NCBI RefSeq assembly: GCF_034008315.1
Contig: NZ_CP125377.1
Span: forward strand, 3,918,001-3,982,000
Source: Pseudomonas sp. P8_241
Lineage (GTDB): Bacteria; Pseudomonadota; Gammaproteobacteria; Pseudomonadales; Pseudomonadaceae
Direction: 5' to 3'
DNA length: 64,000 bases
Of the stretch, positions 25,791 through 37,487 are shown one piece after another. Position 1 is the first letter of the stretch. Each line of letters opens with the position of its first letter. Made by a program: the position numbers and the translations under genes. The notes below the pieces were generated by a model. The model made no database searches, was not told the origin of the DNA, and saw only the letters and a program-made list of their open reading frames with translations.

Positions 25791-27275
25791 TTACACCGCC
25801 GATTTAGCAACAGACGGGCTGGGCCGCATCACATTCAACCCGTAATAAATCACCCCACCCAACGCCGAACCGGTGAACCAGCCATAGCTGTAAAACCAGC
25901 TGAACGCGTCGCTGCCCAACGACAGCAACGTCAGCACCACCGGCACACCAAACGCGAGGAAACCACTCCAGTTCCACGCCGGGTACACGTCGTCGCGGTA
26001 CAGGCCCGCGAGGTCAAGCTGCTGCTTTTTGATCAGGAAGTAATCCACCACCATGATCCCGGCGATCGGCCCGAGCAGGCTGGAGTAACCGAGCAACCAA
26101 TTGGAATAGACCGTTTCGAGGCTGACGTCGGAAACGATCAAACCAAGCTTTTTCAGCAGTTCGTGGGCCATCAATCCCAGCCCCACCAGCCCGGTAAGAA
26201 TGACCGCTTTGGTACGGTTGATCGCCTTGGGTGCGATGTTCTGGAAGTCGTTGGTTGGCGATACGATATTGGCCGCCGTGTTGGTCGACAGCGTGGCGAT
26301 GATGATCAGCGCCATGGCAATCGCCACCCAGAACGGACTCTGGATATGACCGATCAGGGTCACCGGATCGGACACCGTTACCCCAACCAGTTTGACCGAG
26401 GCGGCGGTCATCACCACACCGAGGGAAGCAAACAGGAACATGGTCAGCGGCAGGCCGATGATCTGCCCGACAATCTGATCCTTCTGGCTTTTCGCGTAGC
26501 GACTGAAGTCGGGGATGTTCAGCGACAACGTGGCCCAGAACCCCACCATCGCCGTCAATCCGGCGGCGAAGTAACTGGCCACTCCAGCACCTTCGGGACG
26601 CTTGGCCGGAATCGCCAGCAGTTCGGTCATCGACACATTCGGCATCGCCCACACCAGCAGGCCCACGCCGACTGCGACCAACAGCGGCGCCGACAGGGTT
26701 TCCAGCCATTTGATCGACTCGGCGCCGCGTATCACCACCCACAGGTTCAACGCCCAGAACACCATGAAGCCGATCACCTCGCCGGTGCCGCCCAGGGATT
26801 TCCAGCCATCGAACACCGAGCCCAGAAACAGGTGGATCGCCAGGCCGCCGAACATGGTTTGTATGCCGAACCAGCCGCACGCCACCAGGGCGCGGATCAG
26901 ACACGGAATATTGGAACCAAGGACGCCGAAGGACGAACGCAGCAGCACCGGAAACGGAATCCCGTACTTGGTGCCGGGGAACGCGTTCAGCGTCAGCGGA
27001 ATCAACACGATAATGTTGGCAAACAGAATCGCCAGCAGTGCTTCGCCGACGCTCAAACCGAAGTAGGCCGTCAGTACGCCACCGAGGGTGTAGGTCGGCA
27101 CGCAAATCGCCATACCGACCCACAGCGCGGTGATGTGCCATTTGTTCCAGGTTCGTTCACGCACCTTGGTCGGTGCGATGTCGTGGTTGTATCGGGGACT
27201 GTCGAGGACATCGCTACCGGCTTCCAGCTCAAACAAGCCGTCGCGCTCGGTCACTTGCGATCTGATCTGTTGCAT
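25791..27275 (-). CDS. NCS1-family nucleobase/hydantoin transporter
   Basis: 494 aa from ATG at 27275, which has GGAG 5 nt upstream; upstream ATGs at 27311 and 27371 lack one. Inner-membrane symporter with about 12 hydrophobic segments. Signatures: SPRYNHDIAPTKVRERTWNK then WVGMAICVPTYTLGGVLTAY, typical of the NCS1 group that carries uracil, allantoin, cytosine or hydantoins. It lies 141 nt downstream... of the divergent promoter region on the same strand as, and before, the ureidopropionase gene, so it likely imports the pyrimidine degraded here. Confidence 0.92.
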   Translation of the reverse strand: MQQIRSQVTERDGLFELEAGSDVLDSPRYNHDIAPTKVRERTWNKWHITALWVGMAICVPTYTLGGVLTAYFGLSVGEALLAILFANIIVLIPLTLNAFPGTKYGIPFPVLLRSSFGVLGSNIPCLIRALVACGWFGIQTMFGGLAIHLFLGSVFDGWKSLGGTGEVIGFMVFWALNLWVVIRGAESIKWLETLSAPLLVAVGVGLLVWAMPNVSMTELLAIPAKRPEGAGVASYFAAGLTAMVGFWATLSLNIPDFSRYAKSQKDQIVGQIIGLPLTMFLFASLGVVMTAASVKLVGVTVSDPVTLIGHIQSPFWVAIAMALIIIATLSTNTAANIVSPTNDFQNIAPKAINRTKAVILTGLVGLGLMAHELLKKLGLIVSDVSLETVYSNWLLGYSSLLGPIAGIMVVDYFLIKKQQLDLAGLYRDDVYPAWNWSGFLAFGVPVVLTLLSLGSDAFSWFYSYGWFTGSALGGVIYYGLNVMRPSPSVAKSAV

Positions 27276-29338
<2,063 letters not shown>

Positions 29339-29353
29339 GATCGGCCTTCGGCC

Positions 29354-29420
29354 TATCGCTGGCAAGCCAGCGCCTACAAGGGATCGCATTTCAAACTGTA
29401 GGAGCTGGCTTGCCAGCGAA
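29354..29420. repeat. REPIN, near-copy of the one at 25713
   Basis: GGCTTGCCAGC-family arms with the GGATCGCATTTCAA spacer, between hydA and preT. The hydA-preT gap of about 150 nt is filled mainly by this element. Confidence 0.88.
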
Positions 29421-29492
29421 GGCGTCCTCGCAGGCAACGAAAAACCAATGCCCATCAGAGGCAGCACCTCAAATAACCGTGAGGCCAATACC

Positions 29493-30860
29493 GTGATCAA
29501 GACCCTGACTCACCTCCCGCATCCTTACGAGAATGCGGCCGCCCTCGCCGGCCATTTCACCGATCTGGCGCCACCGCTCAACGACCGCCAGGCGCACCTT
29601 GAGGCCTCGCGCTGCCTGTACTGCTACGACGCACCCTGCGTGAATGCGTGCCCGAGCGAGATCGATATTCCCTCGTTCATCCGTAACATCCATCAGGACA
29701 ACGTACAGGGGGCGGCGCAGACAATCCTCTCGGCCAACATCCTCGGTGGCAGTTGCGCCCGGGTCTGTCCGACGGAGATCCTTTGTCAGCAGGCCTGCGT
29801 GCGCAATAACGCCCACGAATGCGCGCCGGTGTTGATCGGCCTGTTACAGCGCTATGCCGTGGACAATGCGCATTTCAGCGAGCACCCGTTTGCACGTGCG
29901 GCTGCGACAGGAAAACGCATCGCCGTCGTCGGTGCCGGCCCGGCCGGATTGTCCTGCGCCCACCGCAGCGCCATGCATGGGCATGACGTGGTGATTTTCG
30001 AGGCGCGGGAAAAAGCTGGCGGCCTCAACGAGTACGGGATTGCCAAATACAAACTGGTGGACGATTACGCCCAGAAGGAACTCGACTTCCTGTTGGAAAT
30101 TGGCGGTATCGAAATCCGTCATGGGCAAAAGCTCGGGAAAAACCTGACCCTCAGCGATTTGCATCAACAATTCGACGCGGTGTTCCTCGGGCTCGGGCTC
30201 AACGCCAGCAAACAACTGGGACTGGACCACGAAGACGCCCCCGGGTTGCTCGCTGCCACCGATTACATCCGCGAACTGCGCCAGGCCGATGACCTGACGC
30301 AACTGCCACTGGCCGATCACTGCATCGTCCTCGGCGCGGGCAACACCGCCATCGACATGGCCGTGCAAATGGCCCGCCTCGGTGCGCGCGACGTCAACCT
30401 GGTGTACCGCCGGGGCGTCGAGGACATGGGCGCGACTCATCATGAACAGGACATCGCCAAGGCCAATCAGGTGCGCCTGTTGACCTGGGCCCAACCCGAA
30501 GAAGTCCTGCTCGACACCAACGGGCGGGTTCGCGGCATGCGCTTTGCGCGCACACATTTGGTTGACGGTCGTCTGCAAACCACTGGCGAGTCCTTCGAGC
30601 TGGCGGCGGACGCGATCTTCAAAGCCATCGGCCAGGCCTTCGACAGCAGCGCCCTCGCCGACCCGCTGGCCCGGGAACTCAAGCGCCAGGGCGAACGAAT
30701 CGAGGTCGACGAGAACCTGCGCACCAGCATTGCCGGCGTGTATGCCGGCGGCGACTGCACCAGCCTCGATCAAGACCTGACCGTGCAGGCGGTACAGCAC
30801 GGCAAACGCGCCGCCGAGGCGATCAATGCTCAACTGATGCTCAACGTGGAGGCTGCGTAA
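29493..30860 (+). CDS. preT: NAD-dependent dihydropyrimidine dehydrogenase subunit PreT
   Basis: 455 aa from GTG at 29493 (GAGG 8 nt upstream); an in-frame ATG at 29448 adds 15 residues without family support. It transfers electrons between NADH and PreA through FAD and iron-sulfur clusters. The N-terminal 4Fe-4S region has C41, C44, C49 and C53, then GGSCARVCPTEILCQQAC. FAD Rossmann motif IAVVGAGPAGLSCAHR near 145; NAD motif VLGAGNTAIDMAVQMARLG near 280. preA starts at the next base after its stop. Confidence 0.93.
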   Translation: MIKTLTHLPHPYENAAALAGHFTDLAPPLNDRQAHLEASRCLYCYDAPCVNACPSEIDIPSFIRNIHQDNVQGAAQTILSANILGGSCARVCPTEILCQQACVRNNAHECAPVLIGLLQRYAVDNAHFSEHPFARAAATGKRIAVVGAGPAGLSCAHRSAMHGHDVVIFEAREKAGGLNEYGIAKYKLVDDYAQKELDFLLEIGGIEIRHGQKLGKNLTLSDLHQQFDAVFLGLGLNASKQLGLDHEDAPGLLAATDYIRELRQADDLTQLPLADHCIVLGAGNTAIDMAVQMARLGARDVNLVYRRGVEDMGATHHEQDIAKANQVRLLTWAQPEEVLLDTNGRVRGMRFARTHLVDGRLQTTGESFELAADAIFKAIGQAFDSSALADPLARELKRQGERIEVDENLRTSIAGVYAGGDCTSLDQDLTVQAVQHGKRAAEAINAQLMLNVEAA

Positions 30861-32135
30861 ATGGCCGATCTGTCGATTGTCTTCGCTGGCATCAAATCCC
30901 CGAATCCGTTCTGGCTGGCCTCCGCGCCGCCGACCGACAAAGCCTACAACGTGGTCCGCGCCTTCGAGGCCGGATGGGGCGGCGTGGTCTGGAAAACCCT
31001 GGGTGAAGACCCGGCGGCGGTGAACGTGTCGTCGCGCTACTCGGCTCATTTCGGACCTAACCGGGAAGTGCTCGGTTTCAACAATATCGAACTGATCACC
31101 GACCGCTCGCTGGAAATCAACCTGCGGGAAATCACCCAGGTGAAAAAAGACTGGCCGGACCGTGCGCTGATTGTTTCGTTGATGGTGCCGTGTGTCGAAG
31201 AGTCCTGGAAAAACATCCTGCCGCTGGTGGAAGCCACCGGTGCCGACGGGATCGAGCTGAACTTCGGTTGCCCCCACGGCATGCCGGAACGTGGCATGGG
31301 CGCGGCAGTCGGTCAGGTGCCGGAGTATGTTGAGCAGGTCACCCGCTGGTGCAAGACGTATTGCTCGCTGCCGGTGATCGTCAAACTCACACCGAACATC
31401 ACCGACATCCGCGTCGCCGCCCGGGCGGCCCATCGCGGTGGCGCCGATGCGGTGTCGCTGATCAACACCATCAACTCGATCACCAGCGTCAACCTGGAAC
31501 GCATGGTCGCCAACCCCATGGTCGGCAGCCAAAGCACCCACGGCGGTTATTGCGGCTCAGCGGTCAAACCGATTGCCTTGAACATGGTCGCCGAAATCGC
31601 CCGCGACCCGCAGACACAAGGCCTGCCGATCAGCGGGATTGGCGGCATCGGCAACTGGCGCGATGCCGCGGAATTCATCGCGCTGGGCTGCGGTTCGGTA
31701 CAGGTGTGCACGGCAGCAATGCTGCATGGTTTCCGGATTGTCGAGGAGATGAAGGACGGGCTTTCGCGCTGGATGGACAGCCAGGGCTACGCCAGCATCT
31801 CGGAATTTTCCGGGCGAGCGGTGGGCAATACCACGGACTGGAAGTACCTGGACATCAACTATCAGGTGATCGCGAAAATCGATCAGGAGGCGTGCATTGG
31901 TTGTGGCCGTTGCCATATCGCCTGTGAGGACACCTCGCACCAGGCCGTGGCCAGCCTGAAAAAACCGGATGGAACCCACCGCTATGAAGTGATCGAAGAG
32001 GAATGCGTGGGCTGCAACCTGTGCCAGATCACCTGCCCGGTGCAGGACTGTATCGAGATGGTGCCGATGGAGAATGGCAAGCCTTTTCTGGACTGGAATC
32101 ATGATCCGAGGAATCCGTATCACGTTGTCGTCTGA
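30861..32135 (+). CDS. preA: NAD-dependent dihydropyrimidine dehydrogenase subunit PreA
   Basis: 424 aa. It binds FMN and reduces uracil or thymine to the dihydro form, first step of the reductive pathway. The barrel domain shows NPFWLASAPPTDK near the N-terminus, ELNFGCPHGMPERGMGAAVG near 133, and the GIGGIGNW phosphate loop near 262. Two C-terminal 4Fe-4S motifs follow: CIGCGRCHIAC and CVGCNLCQITCPVQDC. It abuts preT with no gap, and the pair makes the heteromeric enzyme with hydA and pydC products downstream in the pathway. Confidence 0.94.
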   Translation: MADLSIVFAGIKSPNPFWLASAPPTDKAYNVVRAFEAGWGGVVWKTLGEDPAAVNVSSRYSAHFGPNREVLGFNNIELITDRSLEINLREITQVKKDWPDRALIVSLMVPCVEESWKNILPLVEATGADGIELNFGCPHGMPERGMGAAVGQVPEYVEQVTRWCKTYCSLPVIVKLTPNITDIRVAARAAHRGGADAVSLINTINSITSVNLERMVANPMVGSQSTHGGYCGSAVKPIALNMVAEIARDPQTQGLPISGIGGIGNWRDAAEFIALGCGSVQVCTAAMLHGFRIVEEMKDGLSRWMDSQGYASISEFSGRAVGNTTDWKYLDINYQVIAKIDQEACIGCGRCHIACEDTSHQAVASLKKPDGTHRYEVIEEECVGCNLCQITCPVQDCIEMVPMENGKPFLDWNHDPRNPYHVVV

Positions 32136-32159
32136 CTTCGGCGGTGTCTGAACTGACGC

Positions 32160-32225
32160 CATCGCTGGCAAGCCAGCTCCTACAAGGATAGCGATACTCC
32201 TGTAGGAGCTGGCTTGCCAGCGATG
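32160..32225. repeat. REPIN between convergent preA and TetR genes
   Basis: GGCTTGCCAGC-family inverted arms with a short spacer; probable two-way mRNA end structure. Confidence 0.88.
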
Positions 32226-32249
32226 GGCCCCGAACAGCCACCACAAAAC

Positions 32250-32870
32250 TCAAGGTTCCAGCCCGATCCCCCGCAAAATCACACTCGTCACCGTCTGCAC
32301 CGCTTTCTCGAACTGCCTGTCCGACAGCGGCTGATGATCATTGAGAATATTCACCTGATGATCAAAATCGGCGTAGTGCTGTGTCGAAGCCCAGATCATG
32401 TACAGCAGGCTTGATGGCTCAACCGGCAGGATGCGCTTGTCGTCCACCCACTGGCGTATCTTCGCTTCTTTCATCTTGGCCCAGTCGTACAGGCTGGCGT
32501 CCAGTGCTTCGCCCAGGGTCGGCGCGCCGTGAATGATTTCGTTGGCCCAGACTTTCGACCCATAGGGCCGGCTGCGCGAGTGGTTCATCTTGGCGCGGAT
32601 ATAGCTGCTGAGCACCACCCGCGGATCGTCGAACATCTCGAAGCACATCGCGTCCTGTTTCCACACCTCCAGCAAATCGAACAGCACGGCGCTGTACAGT
32701 TCGGTCTTGGTGCTGAAGTAGTAATGCAGGTTGGAGCGCGGCAGTTGCACTTCGGCCGCGATGTCGGCCATGGCGGTACTGCCGAAGCCTTTTTCAGCGA
32801 AGACTTTTTCTGCCCCCAGCAGGATTTTCTCGACGTTACTGCGACGAATCTCGATCTTGTGATTGCCCAT
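32250..32870 (-). CDS. rutR: RutR-like TetR-family regulator
   Basis: 206 aa. The HTH region reads ILLGAEKVFAEKGFGSTAMA, then QLPRSNLHYYFSTKTELYSA. The C-terminal block with YDWAKMKEAKIRQWVDD and LLYMIWASTQHYADF is that of RutR, the uracil/thymine-sensing repressor. Position right after preA supports control of the pyrimidine genes. A RutR-type site (TTGACCA half) occurs near 27645. Assigned by family likeness and neighbours, ligand not proved. Confidence 0.85.
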   Translation of the reverse strand: MGNHKIEIRRSNVEKILLGAEKVFAEKGFGSTAMADIAAEVQLPRSNLHYYFSTKTELYSAVLFDLLEVWKQDAMCFEMFDDPRVVLSSYIRAKMNHSRSRPYGSKVWANEIIHGAPTLGEALDASLYDWAKMKEAKIRQWVDDKRILPVEPSSLLYMIWASTQHYADFDHQVNILNDHQPLSDRQFEKAVQTVTSVILRGIGLEP

Positions 32871-33124
32871 GAGGGCTCCCTGACGACAGCGTTAAACAAG
32901 ACTAGCATCCGCTCTGGATCGCGGCGACAAGGGAAAACGAAACAAGCTGACACGCCCGGCCCCCTGTGGGAGCAAGCTCAGGGGTTTCCTCGAATTCCAC
33001 TCATGGGTTAGTCATCGTATAACTTCCGATTGACATCCCTCGAAAATCCCGCAAATATTCGCGCCAACGTTGTACGACGACGTATGACAAAAATAAAAAC
33101 AAAATGCAGCAAGGGAGCGTCACA

Positions 33125-34423
33125 GTGAGCCAACTCGTCCGCAATTCGTCCGCCCGTACCCCACGCCCAACCTTCGCCCGTTTGCAGACGCTAAGCCTGA
33201 TCGGTTGCGGCAGTCTGGCCCTCGCCCTGCCCTTGACCTGCCACGCCGAAGGTTTCACCGATGACGCCAAAGCCGCGCTGAACCTGCGCAACGCCTACTT
33301 CAACCGCAACTACACCAACCCGGCCTACCCCCAGGGCAAGGCCGAAGAGTGGACCCAGAGCTTCATCCTCGACGCCAAGTCCGGTTTCACCCAAGGCCCA
33401 GTCGGCTTTGGTGCCGATGTGCTGGGGCTGGTCTCGGTCAAGCTCGATGGCGGCAAAGGCACCGGCGGCACGCAGCTGTTGCCGATTCATGATGATGGCC
33501 GCCCTGCCGACAGCTTCGGCCGCCTCGGTGTGGCGCTGAAAGGCAAAATCTCCAAGACCGAATTGAAGGTCGGCGAGTGGATGCCGGTGCTGCCGATCCT
33601 GCGTTCCGACGACGGCCGTTCGCTGCCGCAAACCTTCCAGGGCGGCCAGTTGACCTCCACCGAGATCAGCGGCCTGACCCTCTACGGCGGCCAGTTCCGC
33701 CAGAACAGCCCGCGCAACGATGCGAGCATGGAAGACATGTTCATGAACGGCAAATCGGCGGCCTTCAGCTCGGACCGTTTCAACTTCGGTGGCGGTGAAT
33801 ACGCCTTCAACGAAAAGCGCACTCAGGTTGGCGTCTGGTACGCGGAACTCAGCGACATCTACCAGCAGCAGTATTTCAACCTGAGCCACAGCCAGCCCAT
33901 CGGCGACTGGACCCTGGGCGCCAACCTCGGTTACTTCATCGGCAAGGAAGACGGCAGTGCCCTGGCCGGCGACCTCGACAACAAGACCGCGTTCGCGCTG
34001 CTCTCGGCCAAGTACGGCGGCAACACTTTCTATGTCGGCCTGCAGAAACTCAGCGGCGACGATGTGTGGATGCGCGTCAATGGCACCAGCGGCGGCACCC
34101 TGGCCAACGACAGCTACAACTCCAGCTACGACAACGCCCGGGAAAAATCCTGGCAAGTGCGCCACGACTACAACTTCGCCGCCCTCGGTGTGCCTGGCCT
34201 GACCCTGATGAACCGCTACATCAGCGGTGACAACGTGCACACCGGGACCATCACCGACGGCACGGAATGGGGCCGTGAATCGGAACTGGCCTACACGGTG
34301 CAGAGCGGTCCGCTCAAAAGCCTCAACGTCAAATGGCGCAACGCGAGCATCCGCAAGAGCTTCAGCACGAACGAGTTCGATGAAAACCGGGTGTTTATCA
34401 GCTACCCGATCAGCCTGCTGTAA
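33125..34423 (+). CDS. OprD-family outer-membrane porin
   Basis: 432 aa from GTG at 33125 (GGGAG 8 nt upstream); an ATG at 33104 lacks a ribosome site. A long signal peptide ends at LTCHAEG. The mature chain begins with DDAKAALNLRNAYFNRNY, typical of OprD channels, has alternating beta-strand pattern, and ends in an aromatic/hydrophobic strand (FISYPISLL). OprD members take up acidic solutes or amino acids. Beside uronate dehydrogenase and a TRAP system, a hexuronate or aldarate is the probable cargo. Confidence 0.9.
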   Translation: MSQLVRNSSARTPRPTFARLQTLSLIGCGSLALALPLTCHAEGFTDDAKAALNLRNAYFNRNYTNPAYPQGKAEEWTQSFILDAKSGFTQGPVGFGADVLGLVSVKLDGGKGTGGTQLLPIHDDGRPADSFGRLGVALKGKISKTELKVGEWMPVLPILRSDDGRSLPQTFQGGQLTSTEISGLTLYGGQFRQNSPRNDASMEDMFMNGKSAAFSSDRFNFGGGEYAFNEKRTQVGVWYAELSDIYQQQYFNLSHSQPIGDWTLGANLGYFIGKEDGSALAGDLDNKTAFALLSAKYGGNTFYVGLQKLSGDDVWMRVNGTSGGTLANDSYNSSYDNAREKSWQVRHDYNFAALGVPGLTLMNRYISGDNVHTGTITDGTEWGRESELAYTVQSGPLKSLNVKWRNASIRKSFSTNEFDENRVFISYPISLL

Positions 34424-34607
34424 ATGCAGGCTCGCTCTACAGGGTGCGGGTCAGTCTGGAGATTTGTGTCTGCGGGGCAGAAAACGACCCTCCGTCAATT
34501 TCCACCAATGTCGCGTTGACAAGAACCGGAATGCTTAACAATACTTCGCTCAAGTCATACGACAACCTACAACAAATCAAGAACAATAACCGCTTCCAGG
34601 GATTCCC

Positions 34608-35432
34608 ATGACGACCACTGCAACCGCCCAAACGCCCTTCAATCGCCTGCTGCTGACCGGCGCCGCCGGTGGCCTTGGTAAAGTCTTGCGAGAAAGCCTG
34701 CGCCCTTACGCCAATGTGATTCGCCTGTCGGACATCGCCGACATCGCCCCGGCCATCGATGACCGTGAAGAAGTGGTCCCCTGCGATCTGTCCGACAAGC
34801 AAGCGGTGCATCAACTGGTCGAAGGCGTGGACGCGATCCTGCACTTTGGCGGCGCGTCGACCGAGCGCTCGTTCGAAGAGATCCTCGGCGCCAACATCTG
34901 CGGCGTGTTCCACATCTACGAAGCCGCGCGCCGCCATGGCGTGAAACGCGTGATCTTCGCCAGTTCCAACCATGTCATCGGCTTCTACAAGCAGGACGAA
35001 GTCATCGACGCCCACTCTCCTCGCCGCCCGGACAGCTACTACGGCTTGTCCAAGTCCTACGGTGAAGACATGGCCACGTTCTACTTCGACCGGTATGGCA
35101 TCGAGACCGTCAGCGTGCGCATAGGCTCCTCGTTCCCGGAACCGCACAACCGCCGGATGATGAGCACATGGCTGAGTTTCAGCGACCTGACCCAACTGCT
35201 CGAACGCGCGCTGTACACGCCGAATGTCGGCCACACGGTGGTGTACGGCATGTCCGACAACAAGGACATCTGGTGGGACAACCGCTACGCCTCGGCCTTG
35301 GGTTATGTCGCACAGGACAGCTCTGAAGTGTTCCGCGAAAAAATCGAAGCCCAGCCGTTTCCGGCGGCGGATGATCCGGCGCGGATCTATCAGGGCGGCG
35401 CCTTTTGCACAGCCGGGCCGTTCGGCGACTAA
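34608..35432 (+). CDS. udh: Uronate dehydrogenase
   Basis: 274 aa, NAD-dependent oxidation of D-galacturonate or D-glucuronate to the aldarolactone. The NAD motif LLLTGAAGGLGKVL covers residues 14-27, and the catalytic pair is Y145 and K149 (DSYYGLSKSYGED). FASSNHVIGFY and IRIGSSFPEPHNRRM match characterised Udh proteins of Pseudomonas. Short-form epimerase/dehydratase fold. GGGA precedes the ATG. Its lactone product is the substrate of the next gene. Confidence 0.93.
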   Translation: MTTTATAQTPFNRLLLTGAAGGLGKVLRESLRPYANVIRLSDIADIAPAIDDREEVVPCDLSDKQAVHQLVEGVDAILHFGGASTERSFEEILGANICGVFHIYEAARRHGVKRVIFASSNHVIGFYKQDEVIDAHSPRRPDSYYGLSKSYGEDMATFYFDRYGIETVSVRIGSSFPEPHNRRMMSTWLSFSDLTQLLERALYTPNVGHTVVYGMSDNKDIWWDNRYASALGYVAQDSSEVFREKIEAQPFPAADDPARIYQGGAFCTAGPFGD

Positions 35433-35482
35433 GCCTGCGCGTCTCGCTTGATCCCCACCACAAACCAAGGGAATGAGTTGCC

Positions 35483-36370
35483 ATGCAAGCCGAACTGATC
35501 GTCGATGCCCGCAACGCAGTAGGTGAAAGCCCGGTCTGGGTGCCTGAAGAAAACGCTCTGTACTGGGTCGATATCCCGGCGGGCACCTTGCAACGCTGGA
35601 GCGCCGACAGCGGGCAGGTCGATGCCTGGAAAGCCCCGCAAATGCTCGCCTGTATCACTCGGCATCGCGACGGCGGCTGGGTCGCCGGCATGGAGACCGG
35701 TTTTTTTCATCTGCACCCGCGTGACGACGGCAACCTCGACATTCAGCTGTTGGCTCACGTCGACCACGCCCGACCCGACATGCGTCTGAACGACGGCCGA
35801 TGCGATCGTCAGGGGCGTTTCTGGGCCGGCAGCATGGTGTTGAACATGGGCGACAACGCGGCCGACGGTACCCTCTACCGCTACAGCGCCGGGCAACGCG
35901 GCCCGGTCGACGCACAGTTGAGCGGGTTCATCGTGCCCAACGGTTTGGGTTTCAGCCCGGACGGTCGCACGATGTACCTCTCCGACTCCCATCCGCAAGT
36001 CCAGCAGATCTGGGCCTTCGATTACGACATCGACAGCGCCACGCCCTCCAATCGCCGCGTGTTCGTGGACATGAATCAATTCTGTGGACGCCCCGACGGC
36101 GCGGCTGTCGATGCCGATGGCTGCTACTGGATTTGCGCCAACGACGCAGGACTGATTCATCGCTTCACACCCGACGGCCAACTGGATCGCTCCCTCGCCG
36201 TTCCGGTGAAAAAACCCACCATGTGCGCCTTCGGCGGCCCTCGACTGGACACGCTATTCGTGACCTCGATTCGCCCCGGTGACGACCATGATCCGCAGTC
36301 ACTGGCCGGAGGCGTGTTCGCCATCGACCCCGGCGTCAAAGGTTTACCCGAACCCCGTTTCAACGATTGA
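35483..36370 (+). CDS. SMP-30/gluconolactonase-family lactonase (aldarolactonase)
   Basis: 295 aa six-bladed propeller. The first metal ligand is in GESPVW (Glu near residue 15); MRLNDGRCDRQGRFWAGSM near 100, SGFIVPNGLGFSPDG near 145 and MYLSDSHP carry the other family positions, with D in RPDGAAVDADG near 200. It probably opens galactaro- or glucarolactone made by Udh. The gene starts 50 nt after udh, same strand. No signal peptide, so cytosolic. Confidence 0.9.
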   Translation: MQAELIVDARNAVGESPVWVPEENALYWVDIPAGTLQRWSADSGQVDAWKAPQMLACITRHRDGGWVAGMETGFFHLHPRDDGNLDIQLLAHVDHARPDMRLNDGRCDRQGRFWAGSMVLNMGDNAADGTLYRYSAGQRGPVDAQLSGFIVPNGLGFSPDGRTMYLSDSHPQVQQIWAFDYDIDSATPSNRRVFVDMNQFCGRPDGAAVDADGCYWICANDAGLIHRFTPDGQLDRSLAVPVKKPTMCAFGGPRLDTLFVTSIRPGDDHDPQSLAGGVFAIDPGVKGLPEPRFND

Positions 36371-36437
36371 GCCCATAAAAAAAGCTTGTGCTGCATCGCT
36401 GTGCCTAAAAAAACAACAACAAACTGGAGACACCCCC

Positions 36438-37409
36438 ATGGACTTCAAACGCACCTTGCTGGCCGCTGCACTCCCCTTCGCCTTCTCCCTCAGCAGCGCC
36501 GCCCACGCGCTGGAAATCAAATTCGCCGACATTCATCCGGCCGGTTACCCCACCGTGCTGGCTGAAGAGCAACTGGGCAAAACCCTGGTGGCCGACAGCA
36601 ATGGCGCGCTGACCTTCAAGATGTTCGCCGGCGGTGTGCTCGGCTCGGAAAAGGAAGTGATCGAACAGGCCCAGGTCGGCGCGATCCAGATGGCCCGGGT
36701 CAGCCTCGGCATCGTCGGCCCGGTGGTGCCGGATGTGAACGTGTTCAACATGCCGTTCGTGTTCCGCGACCAGGCGCACATGCGCAAAGTCATCGACGGT
36801 GAAGTCGGCGATGCAATCCTCGACAAGATCACCAACTCCGAATTCAACCTGGTCGCCCTGGCCTGGATGGATGGCGGCACGCGCAACATCTACACCAAGA
36901 AACCGGTGCGCAGCCTCGCCGACCTCAAGGGCATGAAGATCCGCGTGCAAGGCAACCCGATGTTCATCGAAACCATCAATGCCATGGGCGGCAACGGCAT
37001 TGCGATGGACACCGGCGAAATCTTCAGTGCCTTGCAGACCGGCGTGATCGACGGCGCGGAAAACAACCCGCCGACCCTGCTCGAACACAACCACTACCAG
37101 AACGCCAAGTACTACAGCCTGACCGGTCACCTGATTCTGCCGGAGCCGATCGTGATGTCGAAAATCACTTGGGAAAAACTCACGCCCGAGCAGCAAGCAC
37201 TGGTGAAGAAAACCGCGAAAGCCGCCCAGGCTCAGGAACGCACCCTGTGGGACGCGAAATCGGCCAGCAGCGAAGAGAAGCTCAAGGCTGCCGGCGTCGA
37301 ATTCATCACCGTCGACAAGAAACCTTTCTACGAAGCCACCGCCTCGGTCCGCGAAAAATACGGCGCGCCTTACGCCGATCTGATCAAGCGCATCGAAGCC
37401 GTTCAGTAA
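36438..37409 (+). CDS. dctP: TRAP transporter solute-binding protein DctP
   Basis: 323 aa from ATG at 36438 (GGAG 8 nt upstream); the longer reading starts inside the lactonase gene. Signal peptide with a cut near AHALEI. DctP pattern: FADIHPAGYPTVLAEEQLG, GGVLGSEKEVIEQAQVGAIQ, and the conserved Arg block LKGMKIRVQGNPMF that binds a carboxylate. With the hexuronate genes, D-glucuronate, D-galacturonate or an aldarate is the likely ligand. First of the three TRAP genes. Confidence 0.93.
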   Translation: MDFKRTLLAAALPFAFSLSSAAHALEIKFADIHPAGYPTVLAEEQLGKTLVADSNGALTFKMFAGGVLGSEKEVIEQAQVGAIQMARVSLGIVGPVVPDVNVFNMPFVFRDQAHMRKVIDGEVGDAILDKITNSEFNLVALAWMDGGTRNIYTKKPVRSLADLKGMKIRVQGNPMFIETINAMGGNGIAMDTGEIFSALQTGVIDGAENNPPTLLEHNHYQNAKYYSLTGHLILPEPIVMSKITWEKLTPEQQALVKKTAKAAQAQERTLWDAKSASSEEKLKAAGVEFITVDKKPFYEATASVREKYGAPYADLIKRIEAVQ

Positions 37410-37487
37410 CCCTCCCTGAATTCTGGAAAGGCCCGGCACCGCGCACGTGGGTGTACGTCCGTGGGTGCCCGGTTACGGTGGAACCCG